This document shows positions 53,273 to 61,035 of a stretch of 64,000 nt of DNA, in pieces. The translations under genes and the position numbers were made by a program. The stretch comes from Erwinia sp. SLM-02 (lineage in GTDB: Bacteria; Pseudomonadota; Gammaproteobacteria; Enterobacterales; Enterobacteriaceae), in assembly GCF_037450285.1 (NCBI RefSeq), contig NZ_JAQISN010000001.1, forward strand, positions 2,542,001 to 2,606,000. The letters run 5' to 3'. How positions within the stretch are numbered: the first letter of the stretch is position 1; each line of letters opens with the position of its first letter. The notes beneath the pieces were generated by a model that had not been told where the DNA came from, made no database searches, and saw nothing but the letters and a program-made list of their open reading frames with translations.

Positions 53273-53590
53273 ATGAAGTCGGATAAAATTGACCTGAATC
53301 ATTATATTTTCCCGAACGCCTTTATTGATAAGACAAGTCTCAAGAAATGCACGGTTTTAATGTTTTCAGACAACAGATGTTGTTATCAATTTTTTGATGC
53401 AGGCTACAAAAATGAAAGCATTAAGGTGGCCGGTATTAATATTGGATTTTTTACTATGTATAAAACAGAAATTAATTATCATGGCGATACCGCTGAGAAT
53501 TCATCGTCGTCCCTCTCTGCTCTTCTTAAGAGGATATTTACCGGCAGCGATCGTATTTGGCACAAAGATAGTCAGCCCGTCGCGGAGTAA
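53273..53590 (+). CDS. hypothetical protein, AT-rich orphan
   Basis: 105 aa, not recognised, with no hydrophobic segment or signal peptide. AT-rich like the effector genes, and the ribosome site before ATG 53273 is weak. Divergent from tssB and 257 bp before yhjX. It could be a T6SS-linked regulator or effector fragment, or a chance frame; the varied, non-repetitive composition slightly favours a real gene. Confidence 0.4.
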   Translation: MKSDKIDLNHYIFPNAFIDKTSLKKCTVLMFSDNRCCYQFFDAGYKNESIKVAGINIGFFTMYKTEINYHGDTAENSSSSLSALLKRIFTGSDRIWHKDSQPVAE

Positions 53591-53712
53591 AAGACCGCTG
53601 AACGCTCAGCGACTCAGCCTGTTCATTACGCTTCAGGCGCCATGAAAAGGCATAAAATTGATTTAAATCAATATAGTTACCTCATCTCCGGGCCGTGAAT
53701 TACGCGGCCAGA

Positions 53713-53764
53713 TGCCATTCATGTCGGTATCCATGCATTTCATTCCCTGAACACGGCACTTCAT
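53713..53764 (+). promoter_or_regulatory. three tandem YpdB-type boxes upstream of yhjX
   Basis: TGCCATTCAT (53713-53722), TGCATTTCAT (53734-53743) and GGCACTTCAT (53755-53764) are separated by exactly 11 bp each. The known YpdB (PyrR) site in the E. coli yhjX promoter is two copies of GGCATTTCAT separated by 11 bp. A possible -10 (TTAAAAT, near 53797-53803) lies downstream. Confidence 0.8.
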
Positions 53765-53847
53765 GCCCTTTTCCGTCGTGGGTATCGCAGACAGGCTTAA
53801 AATTTCCCCAATTTAAAGATTCTTAGCATTCCCACCGGGAGAATTAC

Positions 53848-55074
53848 ATGAGCACATCAACCCTGAGCCGCAGCGCTAACCGCACCCGCTGGTTAACCCT
53901 GACCGGCACCATCATTACTCAGTTTGCCCTGGGTTCCGTTTACACCTGGAGCCTGTTCAACGGCCAGCTGTCCAGCAAGCTGGATGCGCCAATCAGCAAG
54001 GTGGCGTTTTCCTTTGGCCTGCTGAGCCTCGGTCTGGCCCTGGCCTCTTCCGTTGCCGGGAAATTACAGGAACGTTTTGGCGTGCGTAACGTTACGCTGT
54101 CCGCCGGTTTGCTGATGGCCGCCGGCCTGATGCTGACCTCCCAGGCGGATAACCTGTTTATGCTCTACCTGACGGCGGGGGTGCTGGTCGGTCTGGCGGA
54201 TGGCGCAGGCTATCTGATCACCCTGTCTAACTGCGTGAAGTGGTTCCCGGAGCGTAAGGGGCTGATCTCCGCCTGCTCCATCGGCGCATACGGACTGGGC
54301 AGCCTGGGCTTCAAATTTATCTGTAGCTACCTGCTAAGCGTGAACAGCCTGGAAACCACCTTTATCATCTGGGGCGGGCTGGCGATGAGCATGATTGTTC
54401 TGGGTTCACTGATGATGAAGGATGCACCGCTGCAGAAAGCTTCAGCCAGTAGCCATTCTCAGCCGGTTCGTGATTACACTCTGGCCGAATCCATGCGTAT
54501 GCCGCAGTACTGGATGCTGGCACTGATGTTCCTGACGGCGTGCATGAGCGGCCTGTATGTGATTGGCGTGGCGAAGGATATCGGTGAGAGCCTGGTTAAC
54601 CTCAGCGCGCAGACCGCGGCCAGCGCGGTCACGATTATCGCTATCGCCAACCTGAGCGGTCGCCTGGTACTGGGTGTGATGTCTGATAAAGTGGCGCGTA
54701 TCCGGGTGATCAGCCTGGCGCAGGTTGTTTCACTGTGCGGTATGGGTATCCTGCTGTTCAGCAGCATGAACGAAACCACCTTCTTTATTGCCGTGGCCTG
54801 CGTCGCCTTCAGCTTCGGCGGCACCATCACCGTTTATCCGTCACTGGTCAGTGATTTCTTCGGCCTCAACAATCTGACCAAAAACTACGGCGTTATTTAC
54901 CTCGGCTTCGGTATCGGCAGCGTGCTCGGCTCGCTGATCGCCTCCCTGTTCGGCGGCTTTATGGTGACCTTCAGTCTGATTATGGCGCTGCTGGTGGTAT
55001 CGCTGCTGATGTCGGCGGTTATCCGTATGCCAAACGCCACTGCGCAGCAGAAAAAAGAGCTGCAGCACGCCTGA
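53848..55074 (+). CDS. yhjX: pyruvate transporter YhjX (OFA-type MFS)
   Basis: 408 aa, 12 hydrophobic segments. Nearly collinear with E. coli YhjX (RTRWLTLxGTIITQFALGSVYTWSLFNG, FPERKGLISA, FFGLNNLxKNYGVIY). Inner-membrane major facilitator induced by the pyruvate-sensing YpdA/YpdB system. GGGAG 7 bp before ATG 53848. The box array upstream supports the assignment. In E. coli yhjX is elsewhere on the chromosome, so the location is different here. Confidence 0.93.
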   Translation: MSTSTLSRSANRTRWLTLTGTIITQFALGSVYTWSLFNGQLSSKLDAPISKVAFSFGLLSLGLALASSVAGKLQERFGVRNVTLSAGLLMAAGLMLTSQADNLFMLYLTAGVLVGLADGAGYLITLSNCVKWFPERKGLISACSIGAYGLGSLGFKFICSYLLSVNSLETTFIIWGGLAMSMIVLGSLMMKDAPLQKASASSHSQPVRDYTLAESMRMPQYWMLALMFLTACMSGLYVIGVAKDIGESLVNLSAQTAASAVTIIAIANLSGRLVLGVMSDKVARIRVISLAQVVSLCGMGILLFSSMNETTFFIAVACVAFSFGGTITVYPSLVSDFFGLNNLTKNYGVIYLGFGIGSVLGSLIASLFGGFMVTFSLIMALLVVSLLMSAVIRMPNATAQQKKELQHA

Positions 55075-55093
55075 TAGCGGGTTGATAAGCTGA

Positions 55094-55124
55094 ACCGCCG
55101 TCATCACCGACGGCGGTTTTTTTA
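55094..55124. terminator. terminator, yhjX / SMP-30 gene
   Basis: ACCGCCGTC (55094-55102) pairs with GACGGCGGT (55109-55117), followed by T8. Strong for yhjX; the T-run also contains the stop codon of the convergent gene. Confidence 0.88.
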
Positions 55125-56003
55125 TGAGTGGACAAAACGTGGCTCGGGCAAGCCGGCCACGCTGACCCGCACCGCGAACAGATCGCCGGACTGCGGATAC
55201 TGCGCCAGCTCTTCCGGGGTCCGGTTTTCACGCGAGCTGGTGATATACAGCGTTTTCAGGTCGCTGCCGCCAAAGGCCACCATAGTGGGCCAGCGCACCG
55301 GCAGCGGGATCTCATCGACAATTTCGCCGCTGGCCGGGTCGAGGCGTATCACCCGCTGACCGTCGAACATCGCCGACCAGTAGAAGCCCTCACTGTCCAC
55401 GGCGGCCCCGTCCGGCAAACCGCCCTGCTGCTGGATAAAGTGCCTGACCACTTCACGGTTGCCCGGATTGCCCGACGCATCAAGCGGATAGCGAAACATC
55501 ACGCCGTTCGGCGTATCGGTGTGGTACATCCAGCGGCGATCGGGTGAAAATGCCAGCCCGTTGGAGATCTTGATGTCCTCTGCCTGTACCGTCAGTTGCA
55601 GGTTCTCGTCCACGCGGCAGAGCCTGCCGCCGTTGCGATCCTGAGGTTCCCACAGGCTGCCGCACCAGAAGCGGCCAAACGGGTCGACGCGGCCATCGTT
55701 AAAGCGGCTCCGCGCGGCCTCTCCGGGATTGTCCGCAATGCGCCGGACGATCTCCCCCTGCTCATTCAGGAAACACACCCCGCTGCGCAGTGCGGCAATC
55801 AATCCGCCCCCTTCGCACAGGCCGATGCAGCCGATATCCTCCGCAACCGGCCAGACCTGATGCTCACCGCTGGCGGGATCGAAACGATGCAGCGCCGGGG
55901 CCAGAATATCGACAAACCACAGCACCTGCTGTTGCGTATCCCACAGCGGGCACTCGCCCAGTTCGGTCTGCGCGCGCAGTACGTTTTCTACCTGATAGCT
56001 CAT
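55122..56003 (-). CDS. SMP-30/gluconolactonase-family sugar lactonase
   Basis: 293 aa six-bladed beta-propeller. Metal and catalytic residues are at family positions: Glu17 (ELGECPLW), Asn102 (FNDGRVD), Asn148 (SNGLAFSPD) and Asp198 (PDGAAVD). Hydrolyses aldonolactones such as gluconolactone or arabinonolactone; substrate not determinable. Cytoplasmic, no signal. Monocistronic, facing a 292-bp gap. Confidence 0.88.
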   Translation of the reverse strand: MSYQVENVLRAQTELGECPLWDTQQQVLWFVDILAPALHRFDPASGEHQVWPVAEDIGCIGLCEGGGLIAALRSGVCFLNEQGEIVRRIADNPGEAARSRFNDGRVDPFGRFWCGSLWEPQDRNGGRLCRVDENLQLTVQAEDIKISNGLAFSPDRRWMYHTDTPNGVMFRYPLDASGNPGNREVVRHFIQQQGGLPDGAAVDSEGFYWSAMFDGQRVIRLDPASGEIVDEIPLPVRWPTMVAFGGSDLKTLYITSSRENRTPEELAQYPQSGDLFAVRVSVAGLPEPRFVHS

Positions 56004-56102
56004 TAGCGCTCCTTGATAAGAATGTACGGCTAAAATTTACGTTATTTTTGCCGAAGACGCACAAAAAAACGCATTGCCGTTTCGCTGGCGTGAATCAGGC
56101 TT

Positions 56103-56108
56103 TATAAT
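56103..56108 (+). promoter_or_regulatory. possible -10 in the gap before the His/Gly lipoprotein
   Basis: TATAAT with a weak TTCGCT 16 bp upstream (56081-56086), about 190 bp before the small lipoprotein gene. The gap 56004-56295 is AT-rich; a loose Fur-like stretch near 56110-56130 is too degenerate to claim. Confidence 0.35.
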
Positions 56109-56295
56109 GATTTGAGATGATTCTTATCACCCGGCGATATATTTAATACTATTCTTATTTAATATCCCGTCAGGATTGAACCGGGAACCAAATCAGAAAT
56201 TATTTGAAATATCTGAATAAATAACTCTACATTACCCGCATTATTCCTCCATTTTGCCTTGTTAAATTTGTACGTATCGAAATGGCAGGAGTGAA

Positions 56296-56454
56296 ATGAT
56301 GAAAAATATAATGAAAGCAACCTCTGTAATGGCGCTGATTATTATGCTGAGCGGCTGCATCGTGGCCCCCCCTCATCATGGCGGCGGCGGGTATCACGGC
56401 GGTGGTGGCTATCATGGCGGCTACCACCGCGGCGGGCCGCACAGGGGCTGGTAA
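56296..56454 (+). CDS. small Gly/His-rich lipoprotein
   Basis: 52 aa, missed by length cut-offs. AGGAG precedes ATGATG (56296-56301). Signal peptide with lipobox LSGC (Cys21), then about 30 residues made almost only of Gly, His, Tyr, Pro and Arg (PPHHGGGGYHGGGGYHGGYH). The His repeats could bind zinc, copper or nickel at the envelope. Not identified as a named family. A hairpin terminator follows at 56546. Confidence 0.7.
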   Translation: MMKNIMKATSVMALIIMLSGCIVAPPHHGGGGYHGGGGYHGGYHRGGPHRGW

Positions 56455-56545
56455 CCTTATCCGGTGAGACGTCTCACCGACGGCGGGCAAAGCCTGCACA
56501 CGGCAAGATAACAATAAAGAAAGGCAGTTACTTTTGATAAAAATT

Positions 56546-56574
56546 GGGCGGAAATTCATCCGCCCATTTTTTTT
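56546..56574. terminator. bidirectional terminator between the two small lipoprotein genes
   Basis: GGGCGGA (56546-56552) pairs with TCCGCCC (56559-56565), followed by A and T8. AAAATT on the left side supports some function on the other strand. Confidence 0.85.
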
Positions 56575-56857
56575 AGCTTTTAATACTGTAATTGCACTGA
56601 TACCAGGCTTTCATTAATCCGGGTACGTGACTCTCCTGCGGAGACAGCGCTTCAACTTTATCAAAACCCCTTTCGGTGCAGTAACGCTCAATATCTTCAG
56701 CCAGCGCGACTTTATCAACCTTACCCGGGTTAAAACGATACTGAACGGTATTCACCGCCGGGTCTTCGTCTACTTTTTCAAATGCGCCTGGCTTGCTGGA
56801 AGTACAGCCCGCCAGAAGCAGCATTGCCACTAAGGCAGTTATTTTTGATTTCATCAT
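56573..56857 (-). CDS. small lipoprotein of unknown function
   Basis: 94 aa. GGAGG 9 bp before ATG 56857; signal peptide with lipobox LLAGC (Cys18). The mature domain of about 75 residues has two further cysteines (RYCTERGF, WYQCNY) that may form a disulfide. No family recognised. Convergent with the Gly/His-rich lipoprotein gene, sharing its terminator. Confidence 0.8.
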   Translation of the reverse strand: MMKSKITALVAMLLLAGCTSSKPGAFEKVDEDPAVNTVQYRFNPGKVDKVALAEDIERYCTERGFDKVEALSPQESHVPGLMKAWYQCNYSIKS

Positions 56858-56899
56858 TGCTCTTTTCCTCCGGTCGGCATGATAACAACCTCGCCTCCG

Positions 56900-57147
56900 G
56901 GGACCATCAGACTACGGCGCATTTGCATTTTTTTACTCAGCGACACGCCTGTAACCCTCACAGGACGAAGAGGAGAAAAATGCAAAGTTTTACCGATTGA
57001 ATCAATTCGGGGAGACGCCTGGCGTTACCGGCCGTTCAATGCGACTATGCGTTCAGACAACGCAAATGTCTGAACCACACCAGGTTTTTATAGTTATATC
57101 ATTGCTTTACTTTATGACTTGTGCCCGCGGCGAGCGGGCTTTTTTTC
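56900..57147 (+). ncRNA. possible intergenic small RNA ending at an orphan terminator
   Basis: No gene fits the plus strand between 56858 and 57151, yet a good terminator ends it at 57123-57147. A second stable hairpin, GTTCAGACA (57051-57059) with TGTCTGAAC (57067-57075), lies upstream. A 6-codon frame with GAGGAG (ATG at 56980) is also present. The 5' end is a guess, as no clear promoter was found. Confidence 0.3.
57123..57147 (+). terminator. orphan plus-strand terminator
   Basis: GCCCGC (57123-57128) pairs with GCGGGC (57134-57139), followed by T8. The T-run is only on the plus strand, but no annotated plus-strand gene precedes it. Confidence 0.75.
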
Positions 57148-57151
57148 AGAA

Positions 57152-57961
57152 CTAATTACCTGTTCCACTAATAATTATACGTAAAACGTTGGCCGAATCT
57201 TTATCCGCAAGTGCCAGCACAGACTTATAAAGATCGATGGTCATATCGCAGAGTTTACTTTCATCCACGCCCGCTTCCGCCGGGGTGTTCAGAGTTTGCA
57301 GATCGCTGCCCCACTTGCCGTACAGCGTTTTCACTACCGACTGAAGCTGTTTGCGCCCGCGCGGCAGATCCACCACCCGATCGCCACCGCCGCTGTTAAT
57401 CAATAATCTGTCCATCGCCTGCATTTCGCTTTCAACCAGCGACGGCGGCAGCAGCTCAGCAATATCCACGCCTCCCCTGACCTGCGGGAAAAGGAAGCGG
57501 AAGCAGCGATCGGCGCTTTGCTGGCGCAGCTGTTTCATTTCCTCCAGCGAGACTTTCATATAGCCGGTGAGATCGTCATCCGCCGCGGAATTTATCCGCT
57601 GATTGAGTAAGTCGGCCGCCAGCGGGCGTAGCCGATCGAAAGCCTGCTGTTCAGTCAGGCCGCGGTGCAGGCCGCTAAGCAGTTCATCACTGGCCTGCCT
57701 GTATAACGCGGGCTGCTGGGTTTTGATCGTGCGCCAGACCGGCTGCATCGCCAGCTTTTGCTGAGCGGCATCCAGACGCGCTGTTTCGGCCTGCTGGGGT
57801 GCCATCCAGCGAAAGTAATAGAGGTTGCCCGCCACCAGCGGCACAACAAGCAGCAGCAGCGCGGATATTTTCCCCAGGCTGCCGCGCTTCACCAGCAGCG
57901 CAATCACGACCAGCCAGACCAGCGCAATCGCTGCAGAAATCATCACGGGTTGAGAAATCAA
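57152..57961 (-). CDS. membrane-anchored protein of unknown function
   Basis: 269 aa. Two N-terminal hydrophobic segments (about 7-25 and 31-50) and a largely helical soluble part with LLNQRINSAADDDL and LLPPSLVESEMQAMDRLL. No motif recognised. It lies 49 bp upstream of... no co-directional partner closer than the universal stress gene, which is on the same strand and 53 bp further up, so the two may be co-transcribed. Function not inferred. Confidence 0.8.
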   Translation of the reverse strand: MISQPVMISAAIALVWLVVIALLVKRGSLGKISALLLLVVPLVAGNLYYFRWMAPQQAETARLDAAQQKLAMQPVWRTIKTQQPALYRQASDELLSGLHRGLTEQQAFDRLRPLAADLLNQRINSAADDDLTGYMKVSLEEMKQLRQQSADRCFRFLFPQVRGGVDIAELLPPSLVESEMQAMDRLLINSGGGDRVVDLPRGRKQLQSVVKTLYGKWGSDLQTLNTPAEAGVDESKLCDMTIDLYKSVLALADKDSANVLRIIISGTGN

Positions 57962-58014
57962 AACGGTTTTCCTGATGCAGTCAGGCCGGGCATCCCGGCC
58001 TGAAATAAAAGGGC

Positions 58015-58464
58015 TTAATCTGCCCGAACGTCAACGAGTACCGGGCAGCTGGCGCGTTCAATGACCGATGCGCTGCACGAGCCTTTCAGCAGGCGATTAA
58101 ATGAAGAAAGGTGCCGACGGCCCATGATAATCATCGCGGCGTTCAGCGTGTTGGCCTGGGCAACGATGGTTTCAGCCGATTCACCGGCAATCACCCGACC
58201 GCGCGCCGCTACGCCAGACTTTTGCAGCTCTGACAGTGCACGACGCACCACGGCTTCGGCGGTGTTTTGTTCGTCCAGCGCCATGCCAAAATCACCGGGA
58301 TCTTCTCCGGCTTCAATCTCAAACGGCCCGGATGAGGCATAGCTGACGTCAATACAGCACAGCACCACCACCTCGGCCCGCAGCGCCAGCGCCTGTTCCG
58401 TTGCCAGCGACACGACTTTACGAGCAATCCCAGAGTTATCAACGGCCACCAAAAGCGTTTTCAT
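58015..58464 (-). CDS. universal stress protein, UspA family
   Basis: 149 aa. Starts KTLLVAVDNSGIARK, with the Usp nucleotide-binding loop near the end, MGRRHLSSFNRLLKGSCSASVIERASCPVLV (G-2x-G-9x-G[S] pattern partly kept). Cytoplasmic stress protein, probably ATP-binding. Located 12 bp after the IclR gene, so possibly under its promoter. Confidence 0.88.
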   Translation of the reverse strand: MKTLLVAVDNSGIARKVVSLATEQALALRAEVVVLCCIDVSYASSGPFEIEAGEDPGDFGMALDEQNTAEAVVRRALSELQKSGVAARGRVIAGESAETIVAQANTLNAAMIIMGRRHLSSFNRLLKGSCSASVIERASCPVLVDVRAD

Positions 58465-58476
58465 AGCGTTCTCCTG

Positions 58477-59259
58477 TTAATCACGCAATGCCACTTTGCC
58501 AATTTCATCCACCATCCCGAGCTTACATTTCAGGATCTCCTGGCGGTAATGATCTTCAAATTTTTCAAAACGGGGAGTGGGAACCAGAAGACTGATGGAA
58601 AAACGTCCCAGAATAGTATCGATAGCCACCGCCATCGTGGATACGCCCTCCAGCGTTTCACCGCGGTCATAGGCCAGACCGGTATGACGAATTTCCGTCA
58701 GATGCGCCAGCAGCGCCGGGAAATCACGCACGGTCAGATCGGTGATCGCCTGGTAGGCTTCACCCAGCAGCTCCCGGGCGGCTTCGTCGCTGTCCAGCGC
58801 CAGCAGCGCACGGCCGCCGGAGGTACTGTAAAGCGGCAGGTTCATGCCAATACGCGGCACCACGCGCAGTTCGCGATCCGCCACCACGTAATGCACGATG
58901 GCCAGCTGCAATCCGCTGGCTCTGCCCAGCGATACCGTTTCGCCCGTAGCCTGGCACAGCGCCTGAAGCCAGGGCTGCGCAATCGCCACCACGTCGGTAT
59001 GCACGTTGGCGATCAGCCGCAGTAGAGCCGGACCAAGCCGCACCCCACCCGCACCGTGGCTGCGTACCAGCTGTACGGAATCGAGCGCGGCGACGATGCG
59101 CTGCACGGTAGAACGCGGCAGATCCACCGCCAGCGCAATTTCGCCGAGGCTCATACCGTTAGGTTTTGCGCCCAGCGCATCCAGAATTTTTGCCGCCCGG
59201 GTGATGACCTGAATGCCACCGGTCCTTTCTTCATCGTGCGGAGTTGCGGGTTCAGACAT
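58477..59259 (-). CDS. IclR-family transcriptional regulator
   Basis: 260 aa from the ATG at 59259; the open frame continues to 59460 but would cross the operator region. N-terminal winged helix-turn-helix (SLGEIALAVDLPRSTVQRIV), then the IclR effector domain (LYSTSGGRALLAL, GLAYDRGETLEGVSTMAVAI). Divergent from the efflux pair and probably its regulator; the ligand may be an aromatic compound, as for many IclR proteins. Confidence 0.9.
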   Translation of the reverse strand: MSEPATPHDEERTGGIQVITRAAKILDALGAKPNGMSLGEIALAVDLPRSTVQRIVAALDSVQLVRSHGAGGVRLGPALLRLIANVHTDVVAIAQPWLQALCQATGETVSLGRASGLQLAIVHYVVADRELRVVPRIGMNLPLYSTSGGRALLALDSDEAARELLGEAYQAITDLTVRDFPALLAHLTEIRHTGLAYDRGETLEGVSTMAVAIDTILGRFSISLLVPTPRFEKFEDHYRQEILKCKLGMVDEIGKVALRD

Positions 59260-59318
59260 AGCGATTCTCTTTCCTTGCTCTCGGGGGTTACTGTAGCACT
59301 TTTTTACCTGGCCCGGCA

Positions 59319-59394
59319 CACTGCATCGCATTGCAATACACTGCATCAAGATGTAATATCGGCGGCAATGTATCACGATGCAATACACTGCATC
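59319..59394. promoter_or_regulatory. candidate IclR operators: repeated TGCAATACACTGCATC
   Basis: The 16-mer TGCAATACACTGCATC occurs twice, at 59332-59347 and 59379-59394; CACTGCATC occurs a third time at 59319-59327. The second copy forms the perfect dyad GATGCA-N6-TGCATC (59377-59394). All lie in the 165-bp gap between the divergent iclR-type and efflux genes. Confidence 0.7.
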
Positions 59395-59424
59395 GATAAT
59401 TATAATCCTCCCGGAGCACCTGCT

Positions 59425-61035
59425 ATGAACAGCCCGCCGGTGGCGATGCCGCCGCCGCATCCTTTTACCCTGCGCCTGGCTCTCGGGCTGATTGGGGTCT
59501 TGATTGCCACCCTCAGTTCCGGCCTTAACGATCGCGTCACCGATCTGGCGCTGGCGGATATCCGCGCGGCGATTAGCATCGACTACGATACCGGCAGCTG
59601 GATAACCTCTGCCTATCAGGCTGCTGAAGTCGCCGCGATGATGATCGCCCCGTGGCTGGCGGTCACCTTCTCACTTCGTCGTTTTACCCTGGTGGCAACG
59701 ACGGGTTTTGCCTGCCTGGCGATGGTACAGCCATTGGTGTCCGACCCCACTCTGTTTATTACGCTGCGGGTGATTCAGGGGCTGTTCGGTGGTGCACTGC
59801 CGCCGATGCTGATGACCGTCGCGCTGCGCTTCCTGCCGCCGACGATCAAGCTCTACGGCCTTGCGGCCTATGCGATGACGGCGACCTTCGGCCCCAATAT
59901 GGCCGCGTCCCTCGCCGCCTTCTGGACCGATTCGGTCGGCTGGCAGTTTGCTTTCTGGCAGGTGATCCCCCCCTGTCTGATCGCCGCCTTGCTGATCGGC
60001 TGGGGACTGCCGCAGGATCCGCTGCGCCTGGAGCGTCTGCGGCAGATCGATGCCTTTGGGATGCTGACCGGCTGTAGCGGGATGGCGCTGCTGATCCTCG
60101 GCCTAACTCAGGGTGAAAGGCTGGAATGGTTTGAATCGCCGCTCATCGCCGGTATGCTGCTGGCATCCGCGGCGCTGCTGCTGACCTTCTTTATTAACGA
60201 GTGGTATCACCCGCTGCCGCTGTTCAAACTGCAGATGCTGCAGCGCAAAAATCTTGCCCACGGCCTGCTGGTCCTGGCAGGAGTCCTGATGGTGTCGCTC
60301 TCAGGCTCGGCGCTGCCTTCGGCGTATTTTGCGCAGATTGAGGGCTTCCGCACCGCGCAGTTTGCCCCGCTGGCGCTGACCATTGGCCTGCCGCAGCTGC
60401 TGATCGCCCCGCTTGTCGCCACGCTGTTGAATCTGCGCCAGGTGGACTGCCGCTGGGTGCTCATCGCCGGAGCCGGACTGATGATTGCGTCCTGCCTGCT
60501 GGGCACGCAGCTGACCGGTGAGTGGGCACGGCAGAATTTCTGGCTGATCCAGGCACTGCAGGCCTTCGGCCAGCCGATGCTGATCCTGCCGGTCTTGATG
60601 AGCGCCACCAGCGTGGTGATGCCGCCGGAAGGACCGTTTGCCTCGGCAATGTTTAATACCGTGCGCGGTTTTTCCAGCGTCGCGGCCGGCAGCCTGGTCG
60701 AGAATTTCCTCACCCATCGCGAGAAATTCCACTCCCATGTGCTGGTCGATAACCTGGGTAACCGCCCCTGGCTGATTGTGGCAAACAGCAGCGATACGGC
60801 CAGCAGCCTCCAGCCGCTGTTGCCCGACGGGTCGGCGAGCTCGACGGAAAATCTCAGCCACTTCAGCACGCTGGTGAAACACCAGGCGACGATCCTCAGC
60901 ATCAGCGACACCTATCTGCTGCTTATCGGCTTTGCCCTGCTGCTGGTAGTGCTGACCGCCTGGCTGCCAAAACGCGTCTGGCCGCCGCAAACCCTGATTA
61001 ATTCTGCTCCGCAAACAACGAGAACAACATCATGA
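59425..61035 (+). CDS. DHA2-family (EmrB/EmrY-like) drug efflux MFS transporter
   Basis: 536 aa from ATG 59425 (GGAG 9 bp upstream); the longer frame to 59056 reads through iclR antisense and is rejected. About 14 hydrophobic segments. The large periplasmic loop before the last helix (HREKFHSHVLVDNL... to VKHQATILSISDTYLL) is typical of EmrB-type pumps. It works with the following HlyD protein and an outer-membrane TolC. E. coli has emrKY in the same argW-alaC interval, though in the reverse gene order. Confidence 0.9.
   Translation: MNSPPVAMPPPHPFTLRLALGLIGVLIATLSSGLNDRVTDLALADIRAAISIDYDTGSWITSAYQAAEVAAMMIAPWLAVTFSLRRFTLVATTGFACLAMVQPLVSDPTLFITLRVIQGLFGGALPPMLMTVALRFLPPTIKLYGLAAYAMTATFGPNMAASLAAFWTDSVGWQFAFWQVIPPCLIAALLIGWGLPQDPLRLERLRQIDAFGMLTGCSGMALLILGLTQGERLEWFESPLIAGMLLASAALLLTFFINEWYHPLPLFKLQMLQRKNLAHGLLVLAGVLMVSLSGSALPSAYFAQIEGFRTAQFAPLALTIGLPQLLIAPLVATLLNLRQVDCRWVLIAGAGLMIASCLLGTQLTGEWARQNFWLIQALQAFGQPMLILPVLMSATSVVMPPEGPFASAMFNTVRGFSSVAAGSLVENFLTHREKFHSHVLVDNLGNRPWLIVANSSDTASSLQPLLPDGSASSTENLSHFSTLVKHQATILSISDTYLLLIGFALLLVVLTAWLPKRVWPPQTLINSAPQTTRTTS

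Noticed and set aside
56110..56132. Fur-box-like sequence near GATGATTCTTATC
   Set aside because: Only about 11 of 19 positions fit the consensus; no iron-related gene is adjacent.
59056..59424. N-terminal extension of the efflux pump and the matching extension of the IclR gene
   Set aside because: Both would cross the repeated operators and read antisense through the other gene; good ribosome sites exist at the inner ATGs (59425 and 59259).
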